A stretch of DNA of 64,000 bases. Source: Holacanthus passer (Eukaryota; Chordata; Actinopteri; Pomacanthidae). Below are positions 29,001 through 39,466 of the stretch, one piece after another. A program made the translations under genes and the position numbers. The DNA lies in assembly GCA_025331565.1 (NCBI GenBank), contig JAFREQ010000025.1, forward strand, positions 496,001 to 560,000. The letters run 5' to 3'. Within the stretch, counting starts at the first letter, position 1. Each line of letters starts with the position of its first letter. Below the pieces are notes generated by a model that saw only the letters and a list, made by a program, of their open reading frames with translations, had not been told where the DNA came from and did no database searches.

Positions 29001-32000
29001 AGTCAAAATGGCTCGCACATGTGTGTCTGTCTGCACACACACACCCACACTCACAGGGAGTTAGATTAGAAACAGAAAAAGGCCACCGGGCATCCCACAC
29101 ACATTAAGTGGAAATCGTACACACAATAGTATGTAGGACAACAAACAGACAAAAACTCTTCTGTTATTCCTCTGCCATTTTTCTGCCACCTGTCAGAGAT
29201 CTGAGACAAACAGCTTGATCATTTGCCTTCCAAGTCTCTCCCTCTCCCCCTCCATTTGTTCTTCCTCTCTTTTTTTTCTGTGTCGGTGTGTGTGTGTGTG
29301 ACAAGCATTTCATCCCTTCTTCAGAAATATGGCTGCCGGCTGAAAATTCTCCCTCGCCTCATTATCCTCATCCTCATTGTCTCCCCGTATTAACGTGTCG
29401 CTGGTGAAACTTTGTGATCTGTTCATTCTTATTCGTGTTTGTCTTTTTTTATTGCATGCCATGCATCAGTTTAAGTTTAAGCTTGTTTACTTCAAATCAG
29501 CCGTGGTCGAGCTGGCTGATAGCAGATTCATTTCAGGTAACTGTGTCTCTGTGTGCAGGAAGCCGCAGTGTCAACGGTGGTGTCCTGCAGTCAAGAGAAG
29601 GAAGGTCCCACAGAGAAGAATCCACCGAGTCCCGTCCACTCTGAGAGGGAAGCTCTGCTCGTTGGTACGCTCACATGAATGTTGCCATCATTGAAACTCA
29701 AACAGTTTCTATTTGTTGTATTTTTATGAACTACATACAAGCCAGGACACGTGTGTGTTATTGTGCATGTTTGAGGTTTTTCTCTGTATCATTTGGTTTG
29801 TGGTGATTGACTGCACCTTTGTTTGGGAATATGCGCCACAGAAGCACATTATGAAAGTGAAAATTGCACAGAAGCCGAAATGATAAGCGCCATTAAAGCA
29901 TCAGCGTGCTTCAAACAAACTACATTGTAGCACCAATTGTCCAATGAGCACATCTAAAAGCGGAAGTCTTTGTACCAGGCCCAAATGGCTGCACTGCTAT
30001 CCTGAACCGCCTCCAGGCTGCTCCCCACCGCCTCCCTCATCTCTCTCCAAGAATGAAGGTGCTTTCAGACAGCGAGCGGCTGAAGCGTCAGTGTTTTGAA
30101 TTGACAGCAGCAGAGCACAGCACCACCACCACCACGGCTCCCGGCTACCTTCAATCCTCCCAGTGTTTACACCACAGGCAGCTGCTATCCACCTCCTATA
30201 ATCTCATTATGCAGCTGGAGAGAGTAAGTTGTAGCTTAAAAAAGAGGAGATGGTTAGAATATGACACCAGCAGTATAGCAGGGTTTGCTAACTAGTATCA
30301 TTGTTTATTGTCAGACCAGATAAGACTTTGAAGCCGAAGCGTTTCTCTTTCTTTATGTGTCCGTGCTCTGCCGGTGGAGAGGTGCGTAATTCAGGGAACT
30401 CCAGTAAAATAAACTCCGGTGTCGTCTCCCTCGCTGTGGTTTCCATGGTCACACAGCGAGCCGCGGCGGCCGGTTGAAAGAGTTGAACCATCATAAACTG
30501 AAAGCGGCGGCAGAAGAGATGTGCACGGCCACGAGAGCGGCACATACCCTCGCTCTGCTTCTGCCATTGTGTTTACATTAAAACACTGGAGGTGACAGCA
30601 ACCGCTCGTTGTATGAAAGCACCTGTATTTGCCTTTATTGTATCTTTGTAGCACAATTAATAGGAAATATGGGAATAACAACACGTGCAGTCTCTAGAGA
30701 AGAGTCAGAGCGACAGTAGGCAGTTGAGTGTCATTTTAAGCATACAGAGGCCTCAAAGTGGATCCTGCATTAGGGTCTGTCTTGTAGAGGGGCGCTGTGT
30801 CAAATGTGGTTTATGCTGACCTTAATTATTTCAGATTATATTGTGCATACGTGGTGCATATTCACAGGTAAAAGCACCATTAAGAAAGTGACATACAACA
30901 AGCCTAAGGTCAGGAAGTATTGCAGCATCGGGGTATTTGTTTCTGGGGCTGCAGGCACTGAGCTTGATTTTGAAGGGAGCAAAATAATACACAATTCACA
31001 GAACGAAATTCTCCTTCAGATCCAGCATGAACCACAAATGTCTACAGAGGCAGTCGAAACACTCAAACATGGGTGAACAGACACAGATTTGCTTGAGCCG
31101 ATGCATTTTAAGGTGTAATCTCGTCTGCTACGGCTGGAAATGAGCTAGCTGTGGTTTGCATTTCCCTGAGTTGTAAGACCAAAGGAGGAAATGTGCTGTA
31201 AAATAAGAGGAACAGTCGGAGTTTCTGTTAACATTCAAACGTGTTCAATGATCATCTTTTTGAGACATTTATCGATAATGAGCCTCAGTATGAGCTCCAG
31301 CACTCGTATTCTGGCAATCTGCACACATGGAGTGGGTGCGTGTTGTTACTGCAAACGTCTGGAGGACAGGTTCATTGGCTCTTTAAGGCAAATAAACACA
31401 GACAGCGGAACCACTCCAGTGGGCGATTTCATGCAAATGAATCAACATGAAATTCCACTCGGTGTTGTATCTCAATGCGCCATTAGTCTCCCAGTCATTC
31501 TCTCATTCATTGCCAGTGGTGCAGCTCCAGGCCAGTTCATTGTTTGTGTTCAAGTATCGACTGACGTCCTGCAGGCGGCAGAAATTCAGTCTTGGAGTAG
31601 TAATTCCATCTTCAAAGTCTCAAGTTCTTGTAGTATTGTGGCTCTAGTGTTCGAGTGGAAAGCTTTGTGACTTTAACTCTGAGTGTGTTTGTTTCAACTG
31701 TGAGTCCCTCGGTGCTCCACTGGTGGTTAGTAAGCAGGTAAGGCAGAGGATTATCTCTCTCCTGGCCCTATCTGTGGGCTGATAGCAGATGGTTTGTTTG
31801 AGCTGAGGGAGAGAGCGGCTTTGATGAGCGACAACGGCATCAAAGCTGTCATTAAACACTCCCTCTAATCTGGAGCCACAATATACAAGATGCTCTTAAC
31901 AGTACTGGGACTCTGGGAGAAGCCACTCGAAGCTTGTGTGAGACTCAGCCAGAGGAGAAGGAGAAGGAGTGCGTCCTCTGGCAGTTTGTCAGTGTTTGAC

Positions 32001-33767
32001 AGGTGACAGAAACCGGAGGTACGGTGACACGTCTCTGCGTTTGCATCTTTGCGTGACTTGTTTGTTCTTCCTCAGGGATCATTTCGACGTTCCTGCACGT
32101 CCACCCGTTTGGAGCCAGCATCGAGTACATCTGTTCCTACCTGCAGCGTTTGGACACCAAGGTAACAGGCACGCATGATTCCAAACTTCCACTGTGGAGT
32201 AGATTAGCAGAGCTGGGGGCCTCAGTATCACTTTAGATTACATGCACCCATACAGACACGGTGTCAGTCCCCCCCCCACTGGGCTGACATATGGGCTCGC
32301 TATATGCCAGGGTCCTGCTGTGTAGTTGAGACACAGCCCCTCAATGCCAGCAGTGCTCCTGAACACTTTTACAGCCCTTTCCCTAGAAATTGATGCTTTT
32401 GGAGGAGGTAAAGCCGAAGCATTTACAAGAAATAGTTTGACATTTTGGAAAGTGGTATTGATATTCTCATCCAACTGTCTGACAAAATGTCAAAGTATCC
32501 CTTTTAAAACAATCAGACACTTGATGTAGGACGTTTGAAGTTTTTGAAGTCTCTTTGAGATTAAGGTCAACACTAACAAATCTCTCATCAAACTTTTTAA
32601 TGGAAAACATAGGTAGAAGCTTTTTTCTTCTGGCACTGCTTAAAATGACAGACATCAGTGGTGACAGATTGGATCAGCTGTAGATAATTATCATTCATTC
32701 TGTAACAGCTAAAACAAAAGGCTCGTCTGTTCTCTGGCTAATGTGCTGTCTGCAGCTGTTTGATCACCTCTGACCACATTGAGCCAATTTAAGAATCACA
32801 TCACATCATATCAACTTTTTAATCTGTTCAACTAATAGTTCTGAATCAGGACCCTTCAGTATTTGGAGTCACTTAAGTAGAGTAACCTACAGCAATTAAA
32901 ATTATTAGGCTGCCACTGAGAGCTGTAGCTTTTCTGTTTTCTCAGCAATGAAGAGATGTTTAGACAAAGGATCCCTGTGTAATAAGTGGATTCGATACTG
33001 GGTTCAAATTAAATAAAATGCTCTTTAATCCCATTCTGAGACCTGAGTGCAGCAGGAAAACCTTCAGAGAAAAAGACAACACAGTCAGTCCGGGAAGTAG
33101 AATGCAAAATACTTTAAAACTGTTATGGAAAAAGTTTGTCTCACTTTCCTAACTTGACATTTTAACAGCTGCAGTATACGTCTCGCCATATCTGGCTAGT
33201 TGTGTGATTTCCCTTGATGCCGGAACATATTAAAACTAGATCCTTCATTCTGACACTTGAAGCCAAACACCACCCTCAATCCTCAGACACCCTTAGTTTC
33301 CACTCTGTCTGGCGAAGCACAGCTATTTTATCCCAGTCTTCCTGCGGAGGCATTTTAGACGTATTATCGCTCTTCACTGCCACTTACACTAGGCTTTCAA
33401 AATGCCAACTTTCAATGTCACCTCCAAAAGGTAACAGTAAGATTAATGGCCATTTCTGCTCCCCGCCCCGACAAGAAGACCTTCAGAAAAAATGGCCGTT
33501 GTCACCACTCCTTTTGCAGTCACTGACCAAACAGAAGACAAACTAAAACTGTCAGATTTCAGGCGACTTAAACTTCCTCATTATGTCGAAGAATTAATTT
33601 GTCGTCTGCAAAAACTTTCTCTACGTCCACAAAAGTCGCCCCGAGAAATTACTGTTCCATGTAGCATCTCTCTGAATATGCTCATCACCACCCTGACTCA
33701 TTCTCACACATGCAAAGAATAGAGTGTGACTGCCTTCTCTCGTGCCTTTTGGGTTTTTTTGTCTTGT

Positions 33768-33822
<55 letters not shown>

Positions 33823-36258
33823 AGCGAACGCCCACGCTTGTCTGTCTGCGCGAGCATGAATTCGCCTGAGCTGTGTGTTGTTCCCACACCGACTCTCCGC
33901 TACACACATCAAGCGGCCCACAGAGTTTTGTCAATATCACTGGCTAGACTCCCCAACAACAAGCCCAATCCTCTCTGCTTATCTAGTGGCTCCACACACA
34001 GCTCCATTGTCTGTAATGACACACAGTCCTATCTCCATGATGGACCTTAATGCATCCTGACATCAGCACAGGGCTCGAACAATCTACTTATTAATGCAAG
34101 ACACTGCGGGTCGTCCACAGCGGCTCGAACAGGGGATTTTGGCAGCGTCGCTCCAGGATTTCGATTGACTAATGATCGTCAGCCCACCCGATTGTTGCGA
34201 GCCAGATTACGCTTAGTCAGGTGGCCGCTGTGCCGTCAAACTCTCACTATAAATTTACTTACACTATGATTCTGTGATTGCAGTGGAGGTGTGAGGCTTG
34301 AGAGCGAATGTGTTGTGAGTGTGATTAGAGAGGAGGTGTGGAGTGTGTGATAAAGAGGATAAAGTTTGGATGCATGAGCAATGTCTAAAGTTAACTCACC
34401 TCACTCGGCGAGGGCTGCTTAAAAGTGCCTTATTTAAACAGCAAAAATAATGACTAAGCATGTTTCAAAGCAACGTGCCCGAACTATTTTCTATTTTGTA
34501 AAGAATGTGTTTAAGAAGGAGCATAGGTGCAAGGCTTTTGGAAATCAATGAAATGAGTAATGCCTGCAAACCACAAATATAAACATTGCATCCCAGTCAG
34601 ATGTTGGTGTGGTCATAATGTTTAAAAATGGCTACCACACCCATACACACACACACACAAACACACAAAATTAGGCTGATTGTCTTTTTTTGATGAGGAA
34701 CAATCCAACTGGGATCAAACATTGTCTGTTTACATAAATTTGTTGTTTGCAGGTGTCACTGTTTTCATGTGTTAATTTAAAAAAAATTCCCTTTGCACCT
34801 GAAGGTAGCAAACCAAAATTGCATTTGTGACTTGGCAAGAAGAGAGCACTTTTAAATTGTTTGCTCCATCGTAAAGTTGGAAAACTAACACATTTTGATA
34901 TGAATCCCCAGCAGACATTGGGCTGGTCTCGATCACAGAGGTAATGATAAAACAGGAGAGGTTTGCAGAAGTGATATGTTTGAGTTACAGTGTCTGCTAC
35001 TACTACTTTCTTTTGCATGCTCACAGTCATAGGAAGTGTGCAGCAGCTGGAGTTTAAGATCAGGCTTTCATTTGCCATCATTTTTTTCTCCACAATAGAA
35101 TCACAATAGTCCTGACAGATTCATCTTCAGACACTGTATATAATATTCACATCTACAAGCACTTTACTGTATGAAAACAAACAAGTGGCTCAAAAACTAA
35201 TGGAAACGCAATCGTGGTTTCATAAGATTAGAATAAAAAAATGTTCCAGACAATTTTGAGCCAAGTCAAGGAGATAAAAAATAGTTTTAAGTAGGGATTT
35301 ACTGTAAGAAAAGATATTCCCTTTCAAGATTCAAGACTCAAACTTTTAATGTGATACGCTCGGAGAACAAGTTGCATAGTACAATGAAGTACTTAGCTTC
35401 CTCTCTGATTGCAATCTTTATAAAAGAAATACTTAAAAACTCAAAAAGGAGAACACAATGGGGAAAGAAAATCACTAAAAACTACAGAACAATATGTGAG
35501 ATTTTCAGTCATAGTTTATGGCCCAGACAGCAAAGGCACCGCTCGGTGAGGAAGACCACCCGAGGGCTCTCCAGAGTGTGCCACGCTACATTCAGGCTCA
35601 TACAGGGTTAAAAAAAAATCTTAGCTATAAACAGGAGCCTGATCATGTAAAAATTCAAATCAGTAAAATTTTAAAATAAATTGAGTAAAGAGCAGCATGA
35701 ACTCCGTGTGGTCTCTTCTCTTTGGAGCACGAAGAAGTCCAGTGGCAGGTCTCTCCATTTGCTGTAGTCATTAATATTTTCCCTTTTAAAACCAGAATAA
35801 AGTGCATTAGCATAATCAAGCCTGGAGGAGATAAAAGCATGAATTATCTTCTCACCAGGTCCACAAATAAAAGAAAAGACCTGATCTTACTTATGTGTCC
35901 CAGCTGAATAAAACACTGAAGTGTTATTCTTATAACAGTAGGGGGGTTATGTCTGTGGGTAATATAGCACAATAGTGGGAATATGAATAGAGAATTATAA
36001 GGGACCCAAGATAGACCCCTGTGGAACCCCGTGAGATAGATTTGATCTGAAATGGCTTTGGATGTGTGACTGTGCAGTCTCTGTTCCTTTGTTATTGTTT
36101 CACCCTGGTCTGATGTGTGCCTGCAGATTAACCCCAGTGAGGTGGAGGCTCTTCTCTCCCGGCTGCCCTGCACCTTCAGACAGGAGCTGACCGGCGTCGG
36201 AGCCAGTCTGGAGAAACGCTGGAACTTCTGCGGCTTCCAGGGCATCAAGAGCACATAG
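6242..36258 (+). CDS. enox2: Ecto-NOX disulfide-thiol exchanger 2, 3' part (11 exons)
   Basis: ENOX proteins are growth-related NADH/hydroquinone oxidases with protein disulfide-thiol exchange activity at the outer face of the plasma membrane. The joined exons are 6242-6448, 8732-8965, 10434-10646, 13646-13752, 18517-18631, 21773-21960, 23983-24123, 28727-28780, 29559-29664, 32076-32161 and 36127-36258. All have AG/GT borders and matching phases, giving 526 codons plus a split first codon. In order they encode the RERPPGCK linker, an RRM (KTVFVGGLP and KNFCHIRF), an arginine/glutamate-rich helix, a conserved helical region, an acidic stretch, a coiled coil, and a C-terminal domain with HVHPFG and TGVGASLEKRW. 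ENOX2 is preferred over ENOX1 because of DDLYEWEC, RPPSPPPIVHYSEHEC, FGASIEYICSYL and the EQGK coiled-coil segment, compared from memory. Roughly the first 80-100 residues lie left of the window. Confidence 0.93.
8732..8965 (+). CDS. enox2: enox2 exon, end of RRM and charged helix
   Basis: The exon follows a CCCTCCCATAG acceptor and has a GTTTGT donor. It completes the RRM (YRVRLGSSTDKK, GRLHVDFAQARDD) and enters an Arg/Glu-rich helix ending in RPPSPPPIVHYSEHEC. The phase is 1 at both ends, matching its neighbours. Confidence 0.94.
9369..9485 (+). repeat. Polypyrimidine-rich tract
   Basis: About 115 bases inside an enox2 intron are almost entirely C and T on the + strand, giving strong strand asymmetry. 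It is a simple low-complexity tract with no recognised function. Confidence 0.7.
10434..10646 (+). CDS. enox2: enox2 exon, conserved helical region
   Basis: It encodes DGKFPEAVRVLLTWLERGEV, then NFYSMIQSSNGHIRRL and a lysine/glutamate helix. The acceptor is CCCCTCAG and the donor GTGAGT. The segment is strongly conserved in the ENOX family. Confidence 0.94.
11775..12072. repeat. Teleost interspersed repeat (MITE-like)
   Basis: The stretch starts 'taaaggtcagttcacccgag' and contains 'ccctagtggtgtctagccat' and 'agataatccacagacct'. These phrases resemble a high-copy non-coding element in acanthopterygian genomes, recognised from memory. It lies in an enox2 intron. Confidence 0.5.
12125..12155. 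repeat. (CA)n microsatellite
   Basis: An uninterrupted CA dinucleotide run in an enox2 intron. Confidence 0.95.
13472..13499. repeat. (CA)n microsatellite
   Basis: A pure CA run about 150 bases upstream of the enox2 exon at 13646. Confidence 0.95.
13646..13752 (+). CDS. enox2: enox2 exon, KAWDHFSKAQRKN segment
   Basis: The exon encodes FEQIVSVFQAASKQKAWDHF and AQRKNLDMWRKQAE. The acceptor is CGCCACAG and the donor GTTAGT. It starts in phase 1 and ends in phase 0. Confidence 0.94.
15245..15289. repeat. (GT)n microsatellite
   Basis: A pure GT run of about 22 units, preceded by an imperfect TG stretch. Confidence 0.95.
15500..16000. repeat. Teleost interspersed repeat
   Basis: The segment contains phrases such as 'gagtgaatattggacttgca' and 'cacgactccaaatgaattct', ending near 'tgtttctgccgcctc'. 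They resemble a widespread fish repeat, judged from memory. No coding capacity is evident and the boundaries are approximate. Confidence 0.45.
18517..18631 (+). CDS. enox2: enox2 exon, acidic segment
   Basis: It encodes EIRNMHNEQLMGIRREEEME followed by SDDDMEDAPDSKDSEDS. In human ENOX2 this position carries the EEMTE motif reported as a drug/quinone site; here the aligned residues read MEDAP. The donor is GTTGCA, weaker than the neighbouring donors. Confidence 0.92.
18939..18962. repeat. (GT)n microsatellite
   Basis: A short pure GT run about 300 bases after the enox2 acidic exon. Confidence 0.9.
19991..20032. repeat. (CA)n microsatellite with one interruption
   Basis: A CA run interrupted once by CT, in an enox2 intron. 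Confidence 0.92.
20543..20573. repeat. Perfect 11-bp inverted repeat (hairpin)
   Basis: GCCCTTCTCAC and GTGAGAAGGGC are exact reverse complements separated by nine bases. They would form a stable stem-loop on either strand. No known RNA family is recognised. Confidence 0.85.
21773..21960 (+). CDS. enox2: enox2 exon, start of coiled coil
   Basis: It encodes VSQAEALKEENDSLRCQLDA and the EVELLKQEQGK coiled-coil segment, ending in LQQALQGMQK. The acceptor is AAATCTAG and the donor GTAGCA. The exon ends in phase 0. Confidence 0.94.
23983..24123 (+). CDS. enox2: enox2 exon, coiled coil continued
   Basis: Forty-seven whole codons encode a heptad-like helix (QLLKMREELKQREAELEKSL and onward to NTHAMQ). 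The exon follows a TTTTTTGCAG acceptor and has a GTTAGT donor. Confidence 0.92.
24905..25180. repeat. Possible palindromic hAT-type MITE, diverged
   Basis: The block opens with 'tgctgaaacgattaa' and closes with 'gattaatcatgaaaacaatc' and 'attatgagttgcatc'. This resembles the ends of a common teleost palindromic MITE family. The ends are only loosely inverted, so the call is weak. Confidence 0.35.
25557..25605. repeat. Short teleost repeat ('tttattcgtcccacagtggg')
   Basis: The motif 'tttattcgtcccacagtggg' followed by 'gaaattt' is a very common short dispersed fish repeat. A second copy sits inside the hAT-like element at 62039-62446. Confidence 0.65.
28727..28780 (+). CDS. enox2: enox2 small 18-codon exon
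   Basis: This 54-base exon encodes LETSKHDRGSEESANQTS. Its acceptor is GTGCCGCAG and its donor GTAAGT. It is phase 0 at both ends, so skipping it would keep the frame. The sequence is poorly conserved, as expected for the linker after the coiled coil. Confidence 0.8.
29559..29664 (+). CDS. enox2: enox2 exon, variable linker
   Basis: It encodes EAAVSTVVSCSQEKEGPTEK and then SPVHSEREALLVG, the conserved entry to the C-terminal domain. The acceptor is GTGTGCAG and the donor GTACGC. It starts in phase 0 and ends in phase 1. Confidence 0.9.
32076..32161 (+). CDS. enox2: enox2 exon, HVHPFG motif
   Basis: It encodes GIISTFLHVHPFGASIEYIC and SYLQRLDTK. In human ENOX2 the HVHPFG region is a proposed copper site. 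The acceptor is CTTCCTCAG and the donor GTAACA. Confidence 0.94.
33773..33818. repeat. (TG)n microsatellite
   Basis: A pure TG run of about 23 units in the last enox2 intron. Confidence 0.95.
35327..36050. repeat. Composite degenerate teleost repeats in last enox2 intron
   Basis: The first part (35327-35400, 'aatgtgatacgctcgg...') and the second part (about 35690-36050, with 'cctggaggagataaaagcat' and 'agacccctgtggaacccc') resemble dispersed fish repeats recalled from memory. The block ends about 75 bases before the final enox2 coding exon. Boundaries are approximate. Confidence 0.45.
36127..36258 (+). CDS. enox2: enox2 terminal coding exon
   Basis: It encodes INPSEVEALLSRLPCTFRQE, then LTGVGASLEKRWNFCGFQGI and KST, with a TAG stop at 36256-36258. 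TGVGASL is the proposed adenine-nucleotide motif of ENOX proteins. The acceptor is GTGCCTGCAG. Confidence 0.95.
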   Translation: MNPSEVEALLSRLPCTFRQELTGVGASLEKRWNFCGFQGIKST

Positions 36259-36990
36259 ACTCTGCTGGAGACACTGCTGGAGACATGGAAGAGACGGCAG
36301 GTGGACCAGGCAACACAGGGACACTGAAGGGATGTGAAAGACACAGTATAAAGCCCACAAATACCGACAGTGGACTGTACCTGACTGTACTTGACTGTAC
36401 AAGGACACGGAGGACTGAGTGCAGATCTCAGATAAGGGGGAAATATTACATGAGCGTTTCAGGGACTCTGTGTAGGTGGCAGAGACGTAAAAACGCAGCA
36501 TTTCCATGGTTACAGGATTGTTGACACCGAACCACAGTGACAAAGTCTTCATGAGCTTGAACTCTCACTTTCTCAGTGTCTGCAAATATTTTTAGACATA
36601 ATGACTCTCTGAAAGTCACAGATGAGCACCGATTCCTACAGTCACTGGATTATTATGTAGTTATCACCCACTTGGGCAGGGCATTGTACTGTCGGAGCCT
36701 GCAGTTGGCTCCGTACGATGTTGACGTGGGCCAGGACTACAGGGCTAACCAAGGAGGCTTATCAGGGTCTAACTGAACACTTTAAACCTCCGAACCCTTC
36801 GGCCTCCCTCTCTTCTCTTTTTGCTGTTCCTGGTTTGTAACATAGATCAAAAATGGATATATTTCTTCATTTTCTGTAAAGGCTGTTAACAGTTGCATAG
36901 AATCATTTGTTGTAATACACTGTAAATGCTTGGATGATATTTTTGATTATAAAAAGACATTTTGAGTATATAAAACTGTTTGAGTTTATT
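36259..36990 (+). other. enox2: Likely enox2 3' UTR
   Basis: This is the non-coding stretch after the enox2 stop. No canonical AATAAA was seen. Variant TATAAA hexamers occur at 36948-36953 and 36969-36974, just before an inverted-repeat element, so the transcript may end there or read on. The end is approximate. Confidence 0.45.
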
Positions 36991-37001
36991 TTTATATATC
37001 T

Positions 37002-37443
37002 GATTTCAAAAAAGTTGGGACGGTGTGCAAAACATAAATGAAACCGAATGTGATCATTTGCTAGTCATATACTCAATTGAAACAGTACAAAGACAATATA
37101 TTTGATGTTTGACCTCATCAACTTCATTGATTTTTGTAAATATCTGCTTATTCTGAATTTGATGGCAGCAACACGTTTCAAACAAGTTGTGACAGGAGCA
37201 ACAAAAGACTGTGAAAGTTGTGGACTGATCCAAAAACACCTGTTTGGATCATTCCACAGGTAAAACAGGTTCATTGGTAACAGGTGATAGTATCATGATT
37301 GGGTCTGAAAGGTTCATCCTGGAAAGACTCAGTCGTTCACAAGCAAGGATGGAGCGAGGTTCAACACTTCGGCAAACACAGGATTTTATAAAGTTATATA
37401 TGCTCTGTTTTTCTCTACACAGGGTCCCAACTTTTTTGGAATC
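37002..37443. mobile_element. Tc1/mariner-like MITE with 19-bp TIRs
   Basis: The left end GATTTCAAAAAAGTTGGGA (37002-37020) and the reverse complement of the right end (37425-37443) differ at one position. The interior phrase 'ttgatggcagcaacacgttt' matches the non-coding part of a common fish Tc1/mariner-type element, as recalled. No transposase is present, so this is a deletion derivative. It lies just after the enox2 3' UTR. Confidence 0.75.
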
Positions 37444-39418
37444 ACTGTTGTCTTGCAGTTGTACAAACATTTTTAAGCCAGCCTTTACTCGCAGTCCTCA
37501 GAGACACACACACACACACCTGCACAAGTTGTCTACTTTTAAATTTGTACCCATTCTGGCTTGAAGGGCATTATTTTTTTCTCATGTCTACCTTTTTTTG
37601 TTTTTACAGCAGCTGTACTTAAGGCTGGTCTTAGAACCTTACATAAGGGCATTTGTGTCTTTCAAAAGCCAATTAAGCCTCGCTCTCAGCCTGGCTAAAG
37701 ACACAGCACAGCAGCATCACACTTAACTTGGAAACACACCTGGGGGATCATGTTAATGATGTTTAATTTGTGAGGAAGTTTGTGTGTGCTGTTACCGCTG
37801 CGGTGCATCCACAAAATATGTGTGTGTGTGTGTTTGTGTGCTACTTGCCTGGATCCATATATTAAGTGGTTATACAACACTCTACAGAGGGGAGTTTTCG
37901 TCTCCACCATCGACAGATAGAGAGCTCTTGCCGCCAGGACTGAAGGTTCCTCCCAAAAGCCCAGTCAAGCTTTCTTAATGCTCCTCCACTGGGCTATTTG
38001 GCGGCGTGCTCTCTTCCCCCGTTGCTCTGAGAAACAAAGGTTTATTATTACACATGATTTGCTCTCATCGGCCTCCTCCATCTCCTACAGGCATTGCATT
38101 TGAAAAATTAGCGTTCATGCACTTGTCAGCATACCTGAATTAATAATGGGGAATGAGTATGTTTTTGCCTACAAGCTCCTACAAGGCTTTCCTTCCTCGT
38201 GCATGTATCCATTATTAACAGCGCCTGTTTGAAAGGGAAGAGGGTTTCACGGGTGAAAAGTGAACTATCTGTCGTAGGAGTGGAGTTGTTTGCATGTTAA
38301 ATACAGTATGTAACCTTCAACCCACTTGGTTTGTAGGGTTCTGTCAAGCATGATTAGGAGAGAGTAAATGCTGGTGCTGTGATGCAGTGCATGTGGGGTT
38401 TTTTTTTATGTGAACTCATAGCAATGTCTAAGAGCAAAGATCAGGCCTGCCTCTTTCTTCTTCTGAGACATTTTTTCCATTTTATTGTTATGATGATGAT
38501 GATGATGTTACTGATAGATGAGGAAGTGCGAATCCATTCTTTTCAGCTTCTGCCTGCCTGATGGCGCACTTGGGATCATGAGAGATATTGCTTGTGCAGA
38601 GTTGTGCATCACTACACTTCCTCTCCACACTGTAAGACTTGATCTCAGCAGAACAGCCCTGATGACAAACTGTAGCACGCCTCACACCAGCCTCTTCTCT
38701 CTCGCTCGTTAGGCTTCTATCTCGCCGACATAAACAAAACACTAATATGGTGCATTCTTTTCTTTCAGAAGCTGCTTTCTGTCTCGCGTTTCCTCCCAAC
38801 TGAGTTGCCAATCCTACGCACTGATTGACTGGAGGCACTTGCAATTTATCTCTTTTACTGCTGTTTGTATGTGTGTGAGTGAGCATGCACGCACGCACGC
38901 ACAAACATCCTTGCGATTGTGCATCAGGTTCTCGGGCATCACACGAGGAGGTAAACACAGACTAATTAAATCCAGCAGTAGTCCCCGGTGAATGCCGCTC
39001 TCCATTCACTGTTGTCTTCTCATTGCTGTGACACAGCGAGGTGCCTCCTCATTAATTCAATTCAAGGTGTATGCAAGCGAAAGCTATTCAAGGGTGTGAT
39101 TTACCTCACCAGCAGCGCCGAAGCTGTCGGACGACTCCCACATTGAGAAGTCTCTGGGAGAGATGTTTGAAGATGTCCTTGGGCATCTGCTGCTGTTAAG
39201 CTTTAGCAAACACTGGGCCTGAATTTAAAATTTAAGGCCATTAGTGTCATTCTGGTGGGATTTCTTAAAATGAGTTCCTAAATCCATTTATACATACTCA
39301 CATCACGTTAGGTGGATAGGTGTAATTGGATGTGAGGAGATAAGCAGGTCCTTTTGGGTGATATCATGATGCACGAGATACCCTTAATTACCTTTTCCTC
39401 TCATGTTGCTTCCTGAAG
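37444..39418. other. Intergenic stretch, no gene recognised
   Basis: The stretch holds short CA/GT runs (about 37504-37519 and 37818-37832) and an ATG trinucleotide run near 38487-38507. A GC3-rich open segment near 39117-39200 looks weakly exon-like, but it could not be joined in phase to the candidate exons further right. Confidence 0.5.
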
Positions 39419-39466
39419 GAATCCTCATCTACTTAATTATGATTATGGTCTCCCTTGAGCGAGCAG
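39419..39466 (+). CDS. Candidate exon of unrecognised gene (weakest)
   Basis: A 48-base open segment between a CTTCCTGAAG acceptor and a GTGAGA donor would encode ILIYLIMIMVSLERA, a membrane-like hydrophobic stretch. It ends one base into a codon, fitting the next candidate exon at 40338 (G plus AT gives Asp). The segment is short, so chance is a serious alternative. Confidence 0.18.

Noticed and set aside
31191..31670. A 159-codon + strand open frame in an enox2 intron
   Set aside because: Its composition is unremarkable, it has no recognised domain or promoter, and it lies between two confident exons of the same strand. It is likely chance.
33621..34050. Overlapping open frames rich in His/Thr or Val/Cys repeats
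   Set aside because: They are translations of the (TG)n microsatellite at 33773-33818 and its complement, not proteins.
35844..36552. Two long minus-strand open frames (166 and 150 codons) overlapping the last enox2 exon
   Set aside because: They lie opposite a well-supported coding exon and a repeat, show no recognisable domains, and are best explained as shadows of the + strand reading frame.
37897..37978. Open stretch after CTCTACAG encoding a proline-rich tail ending in PVKLS and a stop
   Set aside because: It looked like a terminal exon, but nothing upstream joins to it in phase and it is short. Chance is the simpler explanation.
39117..39235. GC3-rich open stretch reading SDDSHIEKSLGEMFEDVLGHL
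   Set aside because: It is exon-like in codon use, but the only plausible donor (GTTAAG) leaves a phase that does not fit the candidate exons at 39419 or 40338.
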